A DNA stretch of 30,381 bases from an uncultured Acetatifactor sp. (GTDB lineage Bacteria; Bacillota; Clostridia; Lachnospirales; Lachnospiraceae). The translations under genes and the position numbers were made by a program. The DNA lies in assembly GCA_910586775.1 (NCBI GenBank), contig CAJUJN010000052.1, positions 1 to 30,381 on the forward strand. The letters run 5' to 3'. Positions within the stretch are counted from its first letter, which is position 1. Each line of letters opens with the position of its first letter. The notes below the pieces were generated by a model. That model worked only from the letters and a program-made list of their open reading frames with translations, did no database searches and was not told where the DNA came from. This document shows, piece after piece, positions 1-7,584 of this stretch.

Positions 1-474
1 ATTATAATAGAAATTACCATTAAAAATACTGTTTTCATAAATGCAGTCTTCATATATATTTAAGTAGGTGGAACTTTGGTTTAAATGAATATTTCTAAAA
101 GTACATTTTCTAAAACGACTACCACTTAAAGCAATATGATCAAATTTACAGTCAATGAATGTACATTGCTCAAAATCACAATTTCTCATTGTTGACAGCG
201 AAAAATCTACTTCTTCAAAGATCGAATTAGAAGCAGTCAGAGAACAGCAATCTGTACGACTCCAATCTCCGTTGATAAACTCGCAATGAATGAGGATTGT
301 ACCATCAAAATCAGATAAATTGAAAATAACATTTTCCAAGATACTATTTTGAATTGTACAGCCAATAACATTAATTTCAGCCAAATTTAACTTCTTTACA
401 CGTTCTTCATTAATATACTTATAGCTTAATGTTTCGTTAGGAGATGTATTTATAAAATAAGTTGTCTTTTGCAT
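1..474 (-). CDS. Pentapeptide-repeat protein, C-terminus cut by window edge
   Basis: An open frame reads on the minus strand from an ATG at 474 to the window edge, giving 158 codons without a stop, so the C-terminus is missing. After about 45 residues the protein becomes a run of five-residue steps such as CTIQN, SILEN, VIFNL, CDFEQ, CTFID, CKFDH and SRFRK, with a bulky hydrophobic residue at every fifth position. This is the pattern of the pentapeptide-repeat fold, a right-handed quadrilateral beta-helix. Family members include DNA-mimic gyrase protectors and many proteins of unknown role; nothing here selects one. A purine-rich AGAGGGAA lies about six bases before the ATG. The gene is much more AT-rich than the genes from 1.2 kb onward, which suggests acquisition by transfer. 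No signal peptide is seen. The family call is firm; the function is unknown. Confidence 0.85.
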   Translation of the reverse strand, partial: MQKTTYFINTSPNETLSYKYINEERVKKLNLAEINVIGCTIQNSILENVIFNLSDFDGTILIHCEFINGDWSRTDCCSLTASNSIFEEVDFSLSTMRNCDFEQCTFIDCKFDHIALSGSRFRKCTFRNIHLNQSSTYLNIYEDCIYENSIFNGNFYYN

Positions 475-495
475 TTAAATTTCCCTCTTTCTATC

Positions 496-512
496 GATAA
501 TCCCCAATTATC
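496..512. promoter_or_regulatory. Dyad operator candidate, copy 1
   Basis: GATAAT (496-501), five bases, then ATTATC (507-512) form a perfect 6-bp inverted repeat 22 bp upstream of the pentapeptide-repeat gene start. A second copy lies exactly 49 bp away, and the flanking bases match too (C before, CTT after). This looks like a repressor or activator site. GATAAT also resembles a -10 box. Confidence 0.45.
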
Positions 513-544
513 CTTTGTACCGACCGGCAAAGTACCCAACACCC

Positions 545-561
545 GATAATCAGGAATTATC
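545..561. promoter_or_regulatory. Dyad operator candidate, copy 2
   Basis: GATAAT (545-550), five bases, then ATTATC (556-561) repeat the dyad at 496-512. Only bases in the central spacer differ between the copies, while the arms and the flanking CTT are kept. Two identical dyads 49 bp apart suggest cooperative binding of a dimeric regulator. Confidence 0.45.
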
Positions 562-1200
562 CTTCATTAATATCGTCATTAGGAACTGTCGCAAAATAAT
601 TTGTATATTTAAAAAATCCATGTTAATATATGCCGTGGTACAGAGAACTGTAAATGAATATGACTCTGAGTATGCAAAAAACAAACTGGGAAATAAACTG
701 TGCCAGGACAGACAGTCATAATTTTTTCTGGATATCCTTCAGAAAATTGATTTTATAAAATCCAATAATATTTCAGAAGATATTAAAATAAATATGAGCA
801 GAAGGACAGGACTGTATTTTCGTTACAAAAATGTATTTTTAGACAGAACGGACTTTTCGCGTTTATGCAGTTTTTCCTGGAGCATAGAATTCAGCTTATA
901 GTTTCAGTAATCCGGGTCACATTGATGATGGAAGGCAATTTAACCCCTGGAGGTGTAGCAGTGGCAACTACAGTGTCCTCTGTCTTCCTGTTTTTTTCAC
1001 TGTCTCAGCTGATTGGACTTATAAAGGAGGCAGGCAGCTCGCAGGAGATTGTTAATAATATCATGCAAAATAGCACTTACGGAAAAAGACCATGCTGCCA
1101 TCGCGCTCAGATGCCGCCTGATTTTTTATTCGCTCAGAACAGGAAGAATGTAGAACTAAATTCCAAGGAACGTCAGGCAGGCTCTCTGCATATCTTTATA
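562..1200. other. AT-rich decayed intergenic stretch
   Basis: No intact gene is visible here. Frames are interrupted by stops, and the short open frames lack ribosome sites and recognisable motifs. Base composition is clearly AT-rich up to about 900 and then shifts toward the higher GC of the rest of the window. The stretch looks like the eroded edge of an acquired segment. Part of it (865-1065) may derive from an ABC exporter and is listed separately. Confidence 0.5.
865..1065 (+). pseudogene. Possible remnant of an ABC exporter membrane domain
   Basis: The frame from 865 gives two hydrophobic stretches around a GNLTPGG motif, followed by SQLIGLIKEAGSSQEIVNNI. This resembles the end of the membrane domain of ABC exporters, where a G-x-LT-x-GG turn is followed by a helix with an EA-x-S pattern just before the ATPase domain. 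Upstream, the same frame is broken by stops at about 748-786. Downstream it turns into cysteine/proline-rich sequence with no ATPase motifs. There is no ribosome site at 865. If correct, this is a fragment of roughly 65 residues from a gene of about 580 codons. The match is by eye and weak. Confidence 0.3.
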
Positions 1201-1225
1201 GAAAGGTATGCGGAGGGGCTTTTTT

Positions 1226-1759
1226 ATGGCTTTGGTGGCAATCGATGCCGGACACGGAGGCGCAAATCCTGGCGCGGTGTACAATGGCAGGCAGGAGAAG
1301 AGAGATGTACTTGCACTGGCCCTGGCAGTGGGACGGATTCTGGAGCAGAACGGAGTAGAGGTATACTACACCAGAACAACCGATATCTATGAATCTCCCA
1401 CGCAGAAAGCAGAAGAGGGGAATGCCGTAAATGCGGATTATTTTGTGTCCATACATCGTAATTCGGGCACATATCCGAATCAATATGCAGGGGTAGAGAC
1501 GCTTGTATACAATCACTATGGAGAAGCTGCCCGGCTTGCCAACAATATCAACGTCCGCCTGGAACAGAGCGGATTCGAGAATCTGGGGGTCAATGAGAGG
1601 AAGGACCTGGTAGTGCTGAACCGCACCGATATGCCGGCGGTGCTGGTGGAGGTGGGATTTATCAATTCGGATGCGGATAATCAGCTTCTGGATGAACATT
1701 TTCATGATGTGGCCTGGGCAATTGCGGAGGGAATTCTGGCAACGGTATGGAGTGCGTAA
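1226..1759 (+). CDS. N-acetylmuramoyl-L-alanine amidase (Amidase_3), no signal peptide
   Basis: This 177-residue protein is almost entirely one Amidase_3 domain, the zinc-dependent enzyme that cuts the bond between muramic acid and L-alanine in peptidoglycan. The motifs are in order: IDAGHGG near the N-terminus (first zinc His), NADYFVSIHRNS in the middle (second His) and AVLVEVGFINSD near the C-terminus (catalytic Glu). The start chosen is the ATG at 1226, since GGAGGGG lies seven bases before it; the earlier ATG at 1208 would swallow this site. The protein begins MALVAIDAGHGG, so it has no signal peptide or membrane anchor, and no SPOR or SH3 domain follows. Signal-less amidases of this family include sporulation mother-cell lysis enzymes (CwlC type) and phage endolysins; either fits. 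It lies 210 bp upstream of the pst operon, with no evident functional link. Confidence 0.9.
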   Translation: MALVAIDAGHGGANPGAVYNGRQEKRDVLALALAVGRILEQNGVEVYYTRTTDIYESPTQKAEEGNAVNADYFVSIHRNSGTYPNQYAGVETLVYNHYGEAARLANNINVRLEQSGFENLGVNERKDLVVLNRTDMPAVLVEVGFINSDADNQLLDEHFHDVAWAIAEGILATVWSA

Positions 1760-1816
1760 GCCTGATTCTGCCGTTTGGCGGGACAGGGCATTACCGGCAT
1801 TGCCAGCTGATTCAGA

Positions 1817-1900
1817 GGCTTCCGGAAATTTCAGGTCTGTGCGGCCTGGCGGGGAATTTGGAGTGCTGTCACCCTCGCAGTAATTGCGTGTCCGGAAGCC
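1817..1900. repeat. 10-bp inverted repeat between amidase and pstS
   Basis: GGCTTCCGGA at 1817-1826 is matched exactly in reverse complement by TCCGGAAGCC at 1891-1900, with 64 bases between. It lies in the 211-bp gap before pstS. It could fold as a long-loop stem in the mRNA or be chance. There is no T-run after it, so it is not an ordinary terminator. Confidence 0.3.
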
Positions 1901-1970
1901 ACGCGGCATGGAGGGAAAGGGAGCCTGGGCAGAGGCACCGAAACGATAAAATGACAGGACAGGAAGAAGG

Positions 1971-2990
1971 ATGGGGAGGCCGGAAAAGTTTGTGAAGGAC
2001 AGAACAGGAATTATGCTGATACTGGCAGGAGCGCTCCTGATTTTCTGGAATATATGCAGCCCTTCCGGGGGAGCCGCAGCCAATGGGCAGGAGACCCGGA
2101 CCGAGGGGACTGTATACAGCCGGGAGAGTGTGGCGGAACAGCTGCCGCAGGAGAAGCAAATGGCAGAAGCAAGAAACGCGTGGCAGGAAGCCGGATGCCT
2201 TCAGCTTGCCGGAAGCTCATCCATGGAGAAATACGCCGGTGCCCTTGCCGAAAGCTTCATGGAAATGTATCCGGACGTGGCCGTCACCCTCCAGTTTACG
2301 GGCTCAAGCGCAGGCATTGCGGCCGTTACAGGCGGCAGTGCGGATATCGGGATGTCCTCCAGATATTTGAAAGAGAAAGAAAAAGCGGCGGGAGCAGTGG
2401 AAAACATTGTGGGATTCGACGGCATTGCCATATGTGCCAATTCCGCTAACGGAGTCAGCGGGCTTACCGGCGAACAGCTTTCCCGGCTTTACACCGGAGA
2501 AATCAGGAACTGGTCGGAGTTGGGAGGCAGTGATTTTCCCGTTGTGCTCATAGGAAGGGAGGCCGGTTCCGGAACCAGGAATGCCTTTGAGGAACAGCTG
2601 GGTCTGGCAGACCAGTGTACATATGCCAACGAACTGGACAGCACAGGTGCGGTTATGGCAAGGATTGCGGTCACGCCCGGCGCGGTGGGATATGCCTCCC
2701 TGGAAGCGGCGGACAGGATTGGCGGCCTGACAGAGGCGGAAGGCGGAGGCGCAGACGGCATGGCAGAGAGCGGAGCCGAAACTGCCCTTATAGTTCTTTC
2801 ACTGGACGGAGCGGAACCATCCATGGCGAATATCAGAAACGGCAGCTATCCTTTGTACAGACCATTTATAATGGTTACAAGAGGAGAGGCGGACAACGGA
2901 AATGAGTTGGTACGTGCGTGGTTTGCCTATGTGCGAAGCGTGGAAGGAGAAAGCATTGCGGAGGGCATGAAGATTGTTACGGAGCCATAA
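1971..2990 (+). CDS. pstS: Phosphate ABC transporter substrate-binding protein PstS
   Basis: This 339-residue protein is the extracellular phosphate receptor of the Pst high-affinity importer. A short basic start is followed by a hydrophobic segment at about residues 14-28, a signal or anchor. The Cys at its end (WNIC) does not fit a classical lipobox well. The PBP-like domain carries the phosphate-contact motifs in order: AGSSSM near 80, TGSSAGI near 111, SADIGMSSR near 122 and REAGSGTR near 196. It starts at the ATG at 1971 with AGGA six bases upstream; a GTG at 1992 is a less likely start. It is the first gene of pstS-pstC-pstA-pstB, and pstC begins 50 bp after it. Such operons are usually induced by phosphate starvation, but no PhoP box was recognised upstream. 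Confidence 0.93.
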   Translation: MGRPEKFVKDRTGIMLILAGALLIFWNICSPSGGAAANGQETRTEGTVYSRESVAEQLPQEKQMAEARNAWQEAGCLQLAGSSSMEKYAGALAESFMEMYPDVAVTLQFTGSSAGIAAVTGGSADIGMSSRYLKEKEKAAGAVENIVGFDGIAICANSANGVSGLTGEQLSRLYTGEIRNWSELGGSDFPVVLIGREAGSGTRNAFEEQLGLADQCTYANELDSTGAVMARIAVTPGAVGYASLEAADRIGGLTEAEGGGADGMAESGAETALIVLSLDGAEPSMANIRNGSYPLYRPFIMVTRGEADNGNELVRAWFAYVRSVEGESIAEGMKIVTEP

Positions 2991-3040
2991 GCATAGCCGG
3001 GCCGGAAATACAGGGAGGAACACAGGAAGGAGGGACGGCC

Positions 3041-3967
3041 TTGAATTTTGAAAAGAGAAGAAAAGCGGCGGAAGCGGCGGCACGGATTTTTTTCTTCATC
3101 TGTGCTGCGCTTACCGTTTTAGCAGTAGCGGCTGTCATATTTTATATGATATGCATGGGCCTGCCGGCACTCAGGCAGTTGGGGCTGAAAGAAGTTTTCT
3201 TTGGTACCCGTTGGAGACCGACTGCTGCGGAGCCGGAGTTTGGTATCTTTTATATTATACTCACCTCTCTGCTTGGCACTGTCCTGGCGGCGGCCGTGGG
3301 GGTTCCGCTGGGGATTTTCACTGCCGTGTATCTGGCAGAACTGGCGGGCAGAAAACGGGCAAAGCTGGTCAGGGCAGCCGTGGAGGCGTTGGCGGGGATT
3401 CCTTCCGTGATATACGGCCTGTTGGGAATCTATATCTTAAATCCCGTGATTTATCGGTTGGAGCGGAAGCTGTTTGCCGATTCGGAGAGCCATACCTTTA
3501 CAGGCGGAGCGAACCTGATTTCCGCGGTCATTGTCCTGGCAATCATGATGCTGCCTACGGTGATACATATCAGTGAGACCTCTATCCGCGCAGTTCGTCC
3601 CGGCATTCGGGAGGCATCTCTGGCGCTGGGAGCGGATAAGGTACAGACGATTTTCCGTTCCGTTTTACCGGCAGCAGGGCCCGGTATTCTGACTGCGGTG
3701 ATACTGGGAGTGGGCAGAGCGGCGGGAGAGGCCATGGCCATCACTCTGGTATCCGGGGGAAGCGTCAACGCGCCTTTTCCCTTTCAGTCCGTGCGCTTCC
3801 TCACCACGGCCATTGTCGGCGAGATGGGTTATGCCCAGGGGCTTCACAGGCAGATGCTGTTTACCATCGGGCTGATTCTGTTGGGATTTATTCTGTTGGT
3901 AAACGGGACAGCGAGCTGGATTCTGGGAAAGGGGGCGAAAGTCTATGGCACAGATAAGACGGGATAA
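3041..3967 (+). CDS. pstC: Phosphate ABC transporter permease PstC
   Basis: This is a 308-residue integral membrane permease of the Pst complex, forming the channel together with PstA. The first membrane helix lies at about residues 15-40, followed by several more. The segment AGIPSVIYGLLGIYIL is typical of Pst permeases. The cytoplasmic coupling loop reads REASLALGADKVQTIFRSVLP, matching the EAA-type motif that docks onto PstB. The start chosen is the TTG at 3041, because AAGGAGGG sits six bases upstream and the length then matches the family (about 300 residues). The open frame extends further upstream to 2918, but that part overlaps pstS and has no ribosome site. The last 23 bases overlap pstA. 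Confidence 0.93.
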   Translation: MNFEKRRKAAEAAARIFFFICAALTVLAVAAVIFYMICMGLPALRQLGLKEVFFGTRWRPTAAEPEFGIFYIILTSLLGTVLAAAVGVPLGIFTAVYLAELAGRKRAKLVRAAVEALAGIPSVIYGLLGIYILNPVIYRLERKLFADSESHTFTGGANLISAVIVLAIMMLPTVIHISETSIRAVRPGIREASLALGADKVQTIFRSVLPAAGPGILTAVILGVGRAAGEAMAITLVSGGSVNAPFPFQSVRFLTTAIVGEMGYAQGLHRQMLFTIGLILLGFILLVNGTASWILGKGAKVYGTDKTG

Positions 3968-4868
3968 GAGATTTTTGTGCCGGAAGGAAATGCATCCGGG
4001 CACCTTATTCCTGTTGGCGGCAGTGTACGGAGCAGCCTCTTTTTCCGTGGCTTTGCTGCTGGGGATTGTGGGATATGTGTTTTTCAGGGGATTCCGTGAA
4101 CTGAGCATCCGGTTCTTTACGTCAGTCACCAGCTCGCTGAAGGGAACTGTGGGGATTGCCGGAAATATGATGAATACGCTGTATATGATCATCCTGACAC
4201 TTGCCGTGGCAATTCCCACGGGCGTGGGGGCGGCCATTTATCTGAATGAATATGCGGGAAAGGGCAGGTTGGTGCGGGCGGTTTCTTTTGCCGTGAATAT
4301 TCTGGCGGGGATTCCCTCTGTTATTTTCGGGCTTTTCGGGATGGTGCTTTTCGGGAATGTGATGGGGCTTGGATACTCTTTGCTGACAGGGGCGCTGACA
4401 CTTGTTCTGATGACGCTGCCCCTGATCGTGGAAAATACGCAGGCAGCGCTGCAGGCAGTCCCCGAGGGCTACAGACAGGGGGCGTTGGGAATGGGGGCCG
4501 GAAAATGGGAGCTGATCAGGACGATTCTCCTGCCATCGGCAAAAAGCGGCATTCTGTCAGGAATCATATTGTCTGTAGGGCGGATTGTGGGAGAGTCGGC
4601 GGCGTTGCTGTTCACTGCGGGAAGCGCCAGGATTCTGCCGCATCTGGGGCGGGGATTCCGGGAAAATGCAGCGATGCTGGGGAATAAAATCCTCGAGCCG
4701 GGGGGAACGCTTACCGTCGAACTGTATCTGCAGATGCAGAATGGAGAGTACGGGGCGGCATTTGGCATTGGCTGTGTGTTGATTCTGCTGACTTTTCTGA
4801 TGAACTTTCTGATGAAGCTGATTTCCCGAACCGGGGACGGGCAGGATGAGGTTTTCCATGGAAAATAG
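3945..4868 (+). CDS. pstA: Phosphate ABC transporter permease PstA
   Basis: This is the second membrane subunit of the Pst importer, 307 residues. The first membrane helix lies at about residues 20-45. The family segment AGIPSVIFGLFGMVLF and the coupling loop YRQGALGMGAGKWELIRTILLP mirror those in PstC, as expected for a duplicated pair. The C-terminal helix ends near residue 295. It starts at the ATG at 3945, inside the end of pstC (23-bp overlap), with a GGGGGC purine run about eight bases upstream; this points to translational coupling. Its own end overlaps the start of pstB. The loop and segment motifs leave little doubt about the family. Confidence 0.93.
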   Translation: MAQIRRDKRFLCRKEMHPGTLFLLAAVYGAASFSVALLLGIVGYVFFRGFRELSIRFFTSVTSSLKGTVGIAGNMMNTLYMIILTLAVAIPTGVGAAIYLNEYAGKGRLVRAVSFAVNILAGIPSVIFGLFGMVLFGNVMGLGYSLLTGALTLVLMTLPLIVENTQAALQAVPEGYRQGALGMGAGKWELIRTILLPSAKSGILSGIILSVGRIVGESAALLFTAGSARILPHLGRGFRENAAMLGNKILEPGGTLTVELYLQMQNGEYGAAFGIGCVLILLTFLMNFLMKLISRTGDGQDEVFHGK

Positions 4869-5637
4869 AAGCGCAGGAAGAGATGCAGTAAAAATGTCAG
4901 CCGAAAATCTGAATCTGTGGTATAGTGAAAAACAGGCGCTGAGAGAGATTAGCCTGGATATTCGAAGAAATACGGTGACGGCTCTCATCGGCCCCAGCGG
5001 ATGCGGGAAATCCACTTTTCTGCGCTGCCTCAACCGCATGAACGATCTGTCAGGAAATGTGCGGATAGAAGGCAGAGTATTGTTGGACGGGGAAGATATC
5101 TATGGCAGAAGGGTGGATGCCACACTGCTGCGAAAGCGGGTGGGTATGGTATTCCAGCAGCCAAATCCTTTTCCCATGAGCATTTACGATAATGTGGCCT
5201 ACGGACCCAGGCTGTACGGAACCAAGGAGCGGCGGCAGCTGCAGCAGATTGTGGAGAAAGCGCTGCAAGGGGCAGCCATTTTCGATGAAGTAAAAGATAT
5301 GCTGAAAAAATCCGCCCTCGGCCTCTCCGGGGGACAGCAGCAGCGGCTCTGCATCGCCAGGGCGTTGGCGGCGGAGCCGGAAGTATTGCTGATGGATGAG
5401 CCCACCTCTGCACTGGACCCTGTCTCCACACTGAAGATAGAAGCGCTCATTCGGGAACTGAAAAATAACTACACCATTGTCATCGTAACGCATAATATGC
5501 AGCAGGCAGCCAGAATATCTGACGATGCCGCCTTTTTTCTGTCAGGAGAGCTGGTGGAGCACGGCAGGGCGGATGCGGTTTTCTGCCGACCGAAAGACAG
5601 GCGGACAGAGCAGTACATTACAGGGAGATTCGGATAA
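4846..5637 (+). CDS. pstB: Phosphate ABC transporter ATPase PstB
   Basis: This is the ATP-hydrolysing subunit of the Pst importer, up to 263 residues. All motifs are present: Walker A GPSGCGKST at residues 49-57, the PstB-typical Q-loop QQPNPFPMSIYDNVAYG, signature LSGGQQQR, Walker B VLLMDEPTSALD and switch His in VTHNM. Start choice is open: ATG 4846 overlaps pstA by 23 bases, ATG 4858 has a GAGG six bases upstream, and ATG 4894 gives the shortest, most family-like N-terminus. The operon ends here. PhoU, which often follows pstB and modulates signalling through PhoR, is absent; the next gene is an unrelated polymerase-like membrane protein. No obvious terminator follows. Confidence 0.95.
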   Translation: MRFSMENRSAGRDAVKMSAENLNLWYSEKQALREISLDIRRNTVTALIGPSGCGKSTFLRCLNRMNDLSGNVRIEGRVLLDGEDIYGRRVDATLLRKRVGMVFQQPNPFPMSIYDNVAYGPRLYGTKERRQLQQIVEKALQGAAIFDEVKDMLKKSALGLSGGQQQRLCIARALAAEPEVLLMDEPTSALDPVSTLKIEALIRELKNNYTIVIVTHNMQQAARISDDAAFFLSGELVEHGRADAVFCRPKDRRTEQYITGRFG

Positions 5638-5820
5638 GGCGAGACTGAAACAGGAGAACAGCAATAAATATAAATAAAAACACAAGTGAGGGTAATGCCT
5701 TTTTCGCAGAAATGATGTATTATAGAAAAAGGGAGAGTACCGCGCGAAGAAAGGACAGGTGCAGGCCGGAATCAGAACCCGGCAGTCTGAGCGTCGGGAA
5801 TAAGACAGGGAGGCTGACGG

Positions 5821-7506
5821 ATGGCACACGGAAGAAAAGGAATACATACGAAAAAAAGGGAAAACAGAGATAAGCGGACGGACTCGGTGCCCGCAGCGGC
5901 ATGCAGGTTTTTAAGAGGGTTCCTGGATTATGGCATTTGTCTCTATTTCATACTGATACTGGCGGCAATGCCTTTCTACTGCCAGGATGGCTATAGCCAT
6001 ATCGGTACAGACAAGGCTGTTTTTTTCTGTAAGGTCAGCACAGGGGTTATGTGTACACTGTTGCCGGTTGCAGCGGTATATCTGGCGATACAGGCGGCAG
6101 TGCTTCGGAAGGGAGGTAAGGTGTGGAAGCTTTCGGGCATATTCCGGAATCGAACGGATTTTTTTGCGGTTTTGTACGGAGCCGCGCTGGTGATTTCCTA
6201 TCTTTGCTCCCGGCATAAGGAAGTTGCCTTATGGGGGGCTAAGCGGTGGTATATGGGCTTCTGGCCCCAGATGTTTCTGATATTGATTTATTTCCTGGTA
6301 TCCGTATTCTGGAAACCGAGGAAATGGATGTTCGGCCTGATGATGGCGGTGGCAGCAGTGGTGTTTGTATTGGGATACCTGAATCGCTTCAGCGTGTATC
6401 CGATTCAGATGAAGCTGCAGAATCCTCAGTTTATCTCCACCATCGGGAATATAAACTGGTACTGCGGGTATGTGGTGCCGGTTCTTCTGGCAGGCGTGGG
6501 ACTGCTGTGGCTCAATGAGGGCGGGGCCGGCGGAAAAAAGAAGATTTCGGATAAATTCCGGGGGAAATTGCCGGCTGCGGCCTGTGCCGTTTACATACTG
6601 GCAGGATTTGGCACTTTGATAACACAGGGAAGCGACAGCGGAATCGTGGCGCTGGCGGTGGTGCTGCTGGTGATGTTCTGGCTGTCTGCCGAGGCCGGTG
6701 ACAGGATGCTTTCCTTTTTTCGAATCATGCTTCTGCTGTGCGGAGCCTGCATGGCAACCGCTGTAATCTGGAAAGCGGTACCGGAACGAATGAATTACAG
6801 AAGCGGCGGAATGGATATGCTGCTGTCTGTCCGGGTACTGGTTCCTATGACGGTCGTGTCGCTTTTTTTCTTCCTGTGGGTGTATGGAAAGCAGAAAAAA
6901 GGAACATATTGTGGAAGGAGAATGCAATATCTGGCGCTGGGGACAGCCGCCGCTGCCGCGGCAGGCGTTGTGCTTCTGCTGACCATGGCAGCAGTGAATA
7001 CGCTCCGGCCGGGCAGTCTGGGGGCGCTGTCTTCCAATCCGTTCTTTACCTTTTCGGATTCCTGGGGCAGCAACCGGGGGGCTACCTGGAAGGCGGGATG
7101 GATGTGCTTTACGGAACAGGATATTCTGCACAAATTTACAGGTGTGGGGCCGGACTCCATGTGGGAAGAGATTCGAACCCGGGGCAGTGAGGGGCTGCGG
7201 GAGATGATAAACAGGAACTTCGGGAATCTTAACCTTGTCAATGCCCATAACGAATGGCTGACGATTCTGGTGAATACGGGGCTTCTGGGGCTGACCGGCT
7301 TTGCGGGCATGATGGTTACGGGAATCGCAGGCTTTCTCAGGGAGGGGAGAAAGAATCCCTTCGCCTGTGTCTGCGGCCTGTCCCTGCTGGGGTATACGGT
7401 GAATAATATATTCAGCTTCCAGCAGGCCATGGGAGTGGCTGTTCTATTTGCCATTTTCGGCATGGGGAGGGCTTTTCAGAAGACGGAAAAAGGAAATCAG
7501 CCGTAA
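5821..7506 (+). CDS. O-antigen ligase/polymerase-like membrane protein (Wzy_C family)
   Basis: This 561-residue protein has about 12 hydrophobic segments spread from residue 35 to the C-terminus and a basic N-terminal tail. Around residues 440-490 it carries GVGPDSM and then NLVNAHNEWLTILVNTGLLGL. This is the extracellular-loop pattern of the Wzy_C/O-antigen ligase family, where a conserved HN precedes a membrane helix. Members join or polymerise undecaprenyl-linked glycans on the outer face of the membrane. In a Gram-positive cell it would act on capsule, exopolysaccharide or wall glycans, but no glycosyltransferase genes surround it, so its substrate is unknown. It starts at the ATG at 5821 with GGGAGG upstream. 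It lies 183 bp after pstB and 78 bp before the response regulator gene. The family call is good; the role is inferred. Confidence 0.75.
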   Translation: MAHGRKGIHTKKRENRDKRTDSVPAAACRFLRGFLDYGICLYFILILAAMPFYCQDGYSHIGTDKAVFFCKVSTGVMCTLLPVAAVYLAIQAAVLRKGGKVWKLSGIFRNRTDFFAVLYGAALVISYLCSRHKEVALWGAKRWYMGFWPQMFLILIYFLVSVFWKPRKWMFGLMMAVAAVVFVLGYLNRFSVYPIQMKLQNPQFISTIGNINWYCGYVVPVLLAGVGLLWLNEGGAGGKKKISDKFRGKLPAAACAVYILAGFGTLITQGSDSGIVALAVVLLVMFWLSAEAGDRMLSFFRIMLLLCGACMATAVIWKAVPERMNYRSGGMDMLLSVRVLVPMTVVSLFFFLWVYGKQKKGTYCGRRMQYLALGTAAAAAAGVVLLLTMAAVNTLRPGSLGALSSNPFFTFSDSWGSNRGATWKAGWMCFTEQDILHKFTGVGPDSMWEEIRTRGSEGLREMINRNFGNLNLVNAHNEWLTILVNTGLLGLTGFAGMMVTGIAGFLREGRKNPFACVCGLSLLGYTVNNIFSFQQAMGVAVLFAIFGMGRAFQKTEKGNQP

Positions 7507-7584
7507 CACAGAGGCGGTGTTCATGGATACGGTACGGACAAAACGGCAGAAAAGGGGAAAATAATTTGTGAAAAGGTGGCAGAT

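Noticed and set aside
515..721. 68-aa open frame
   Set aside because: TTG start inside the operator region, no ribosome site and no recognisable motif; AT-rich chance frame.
5718..5723. -10 box TATTAT before the polymerase-like gene
   Set aside because: No acceptable -35 box at the right distance.
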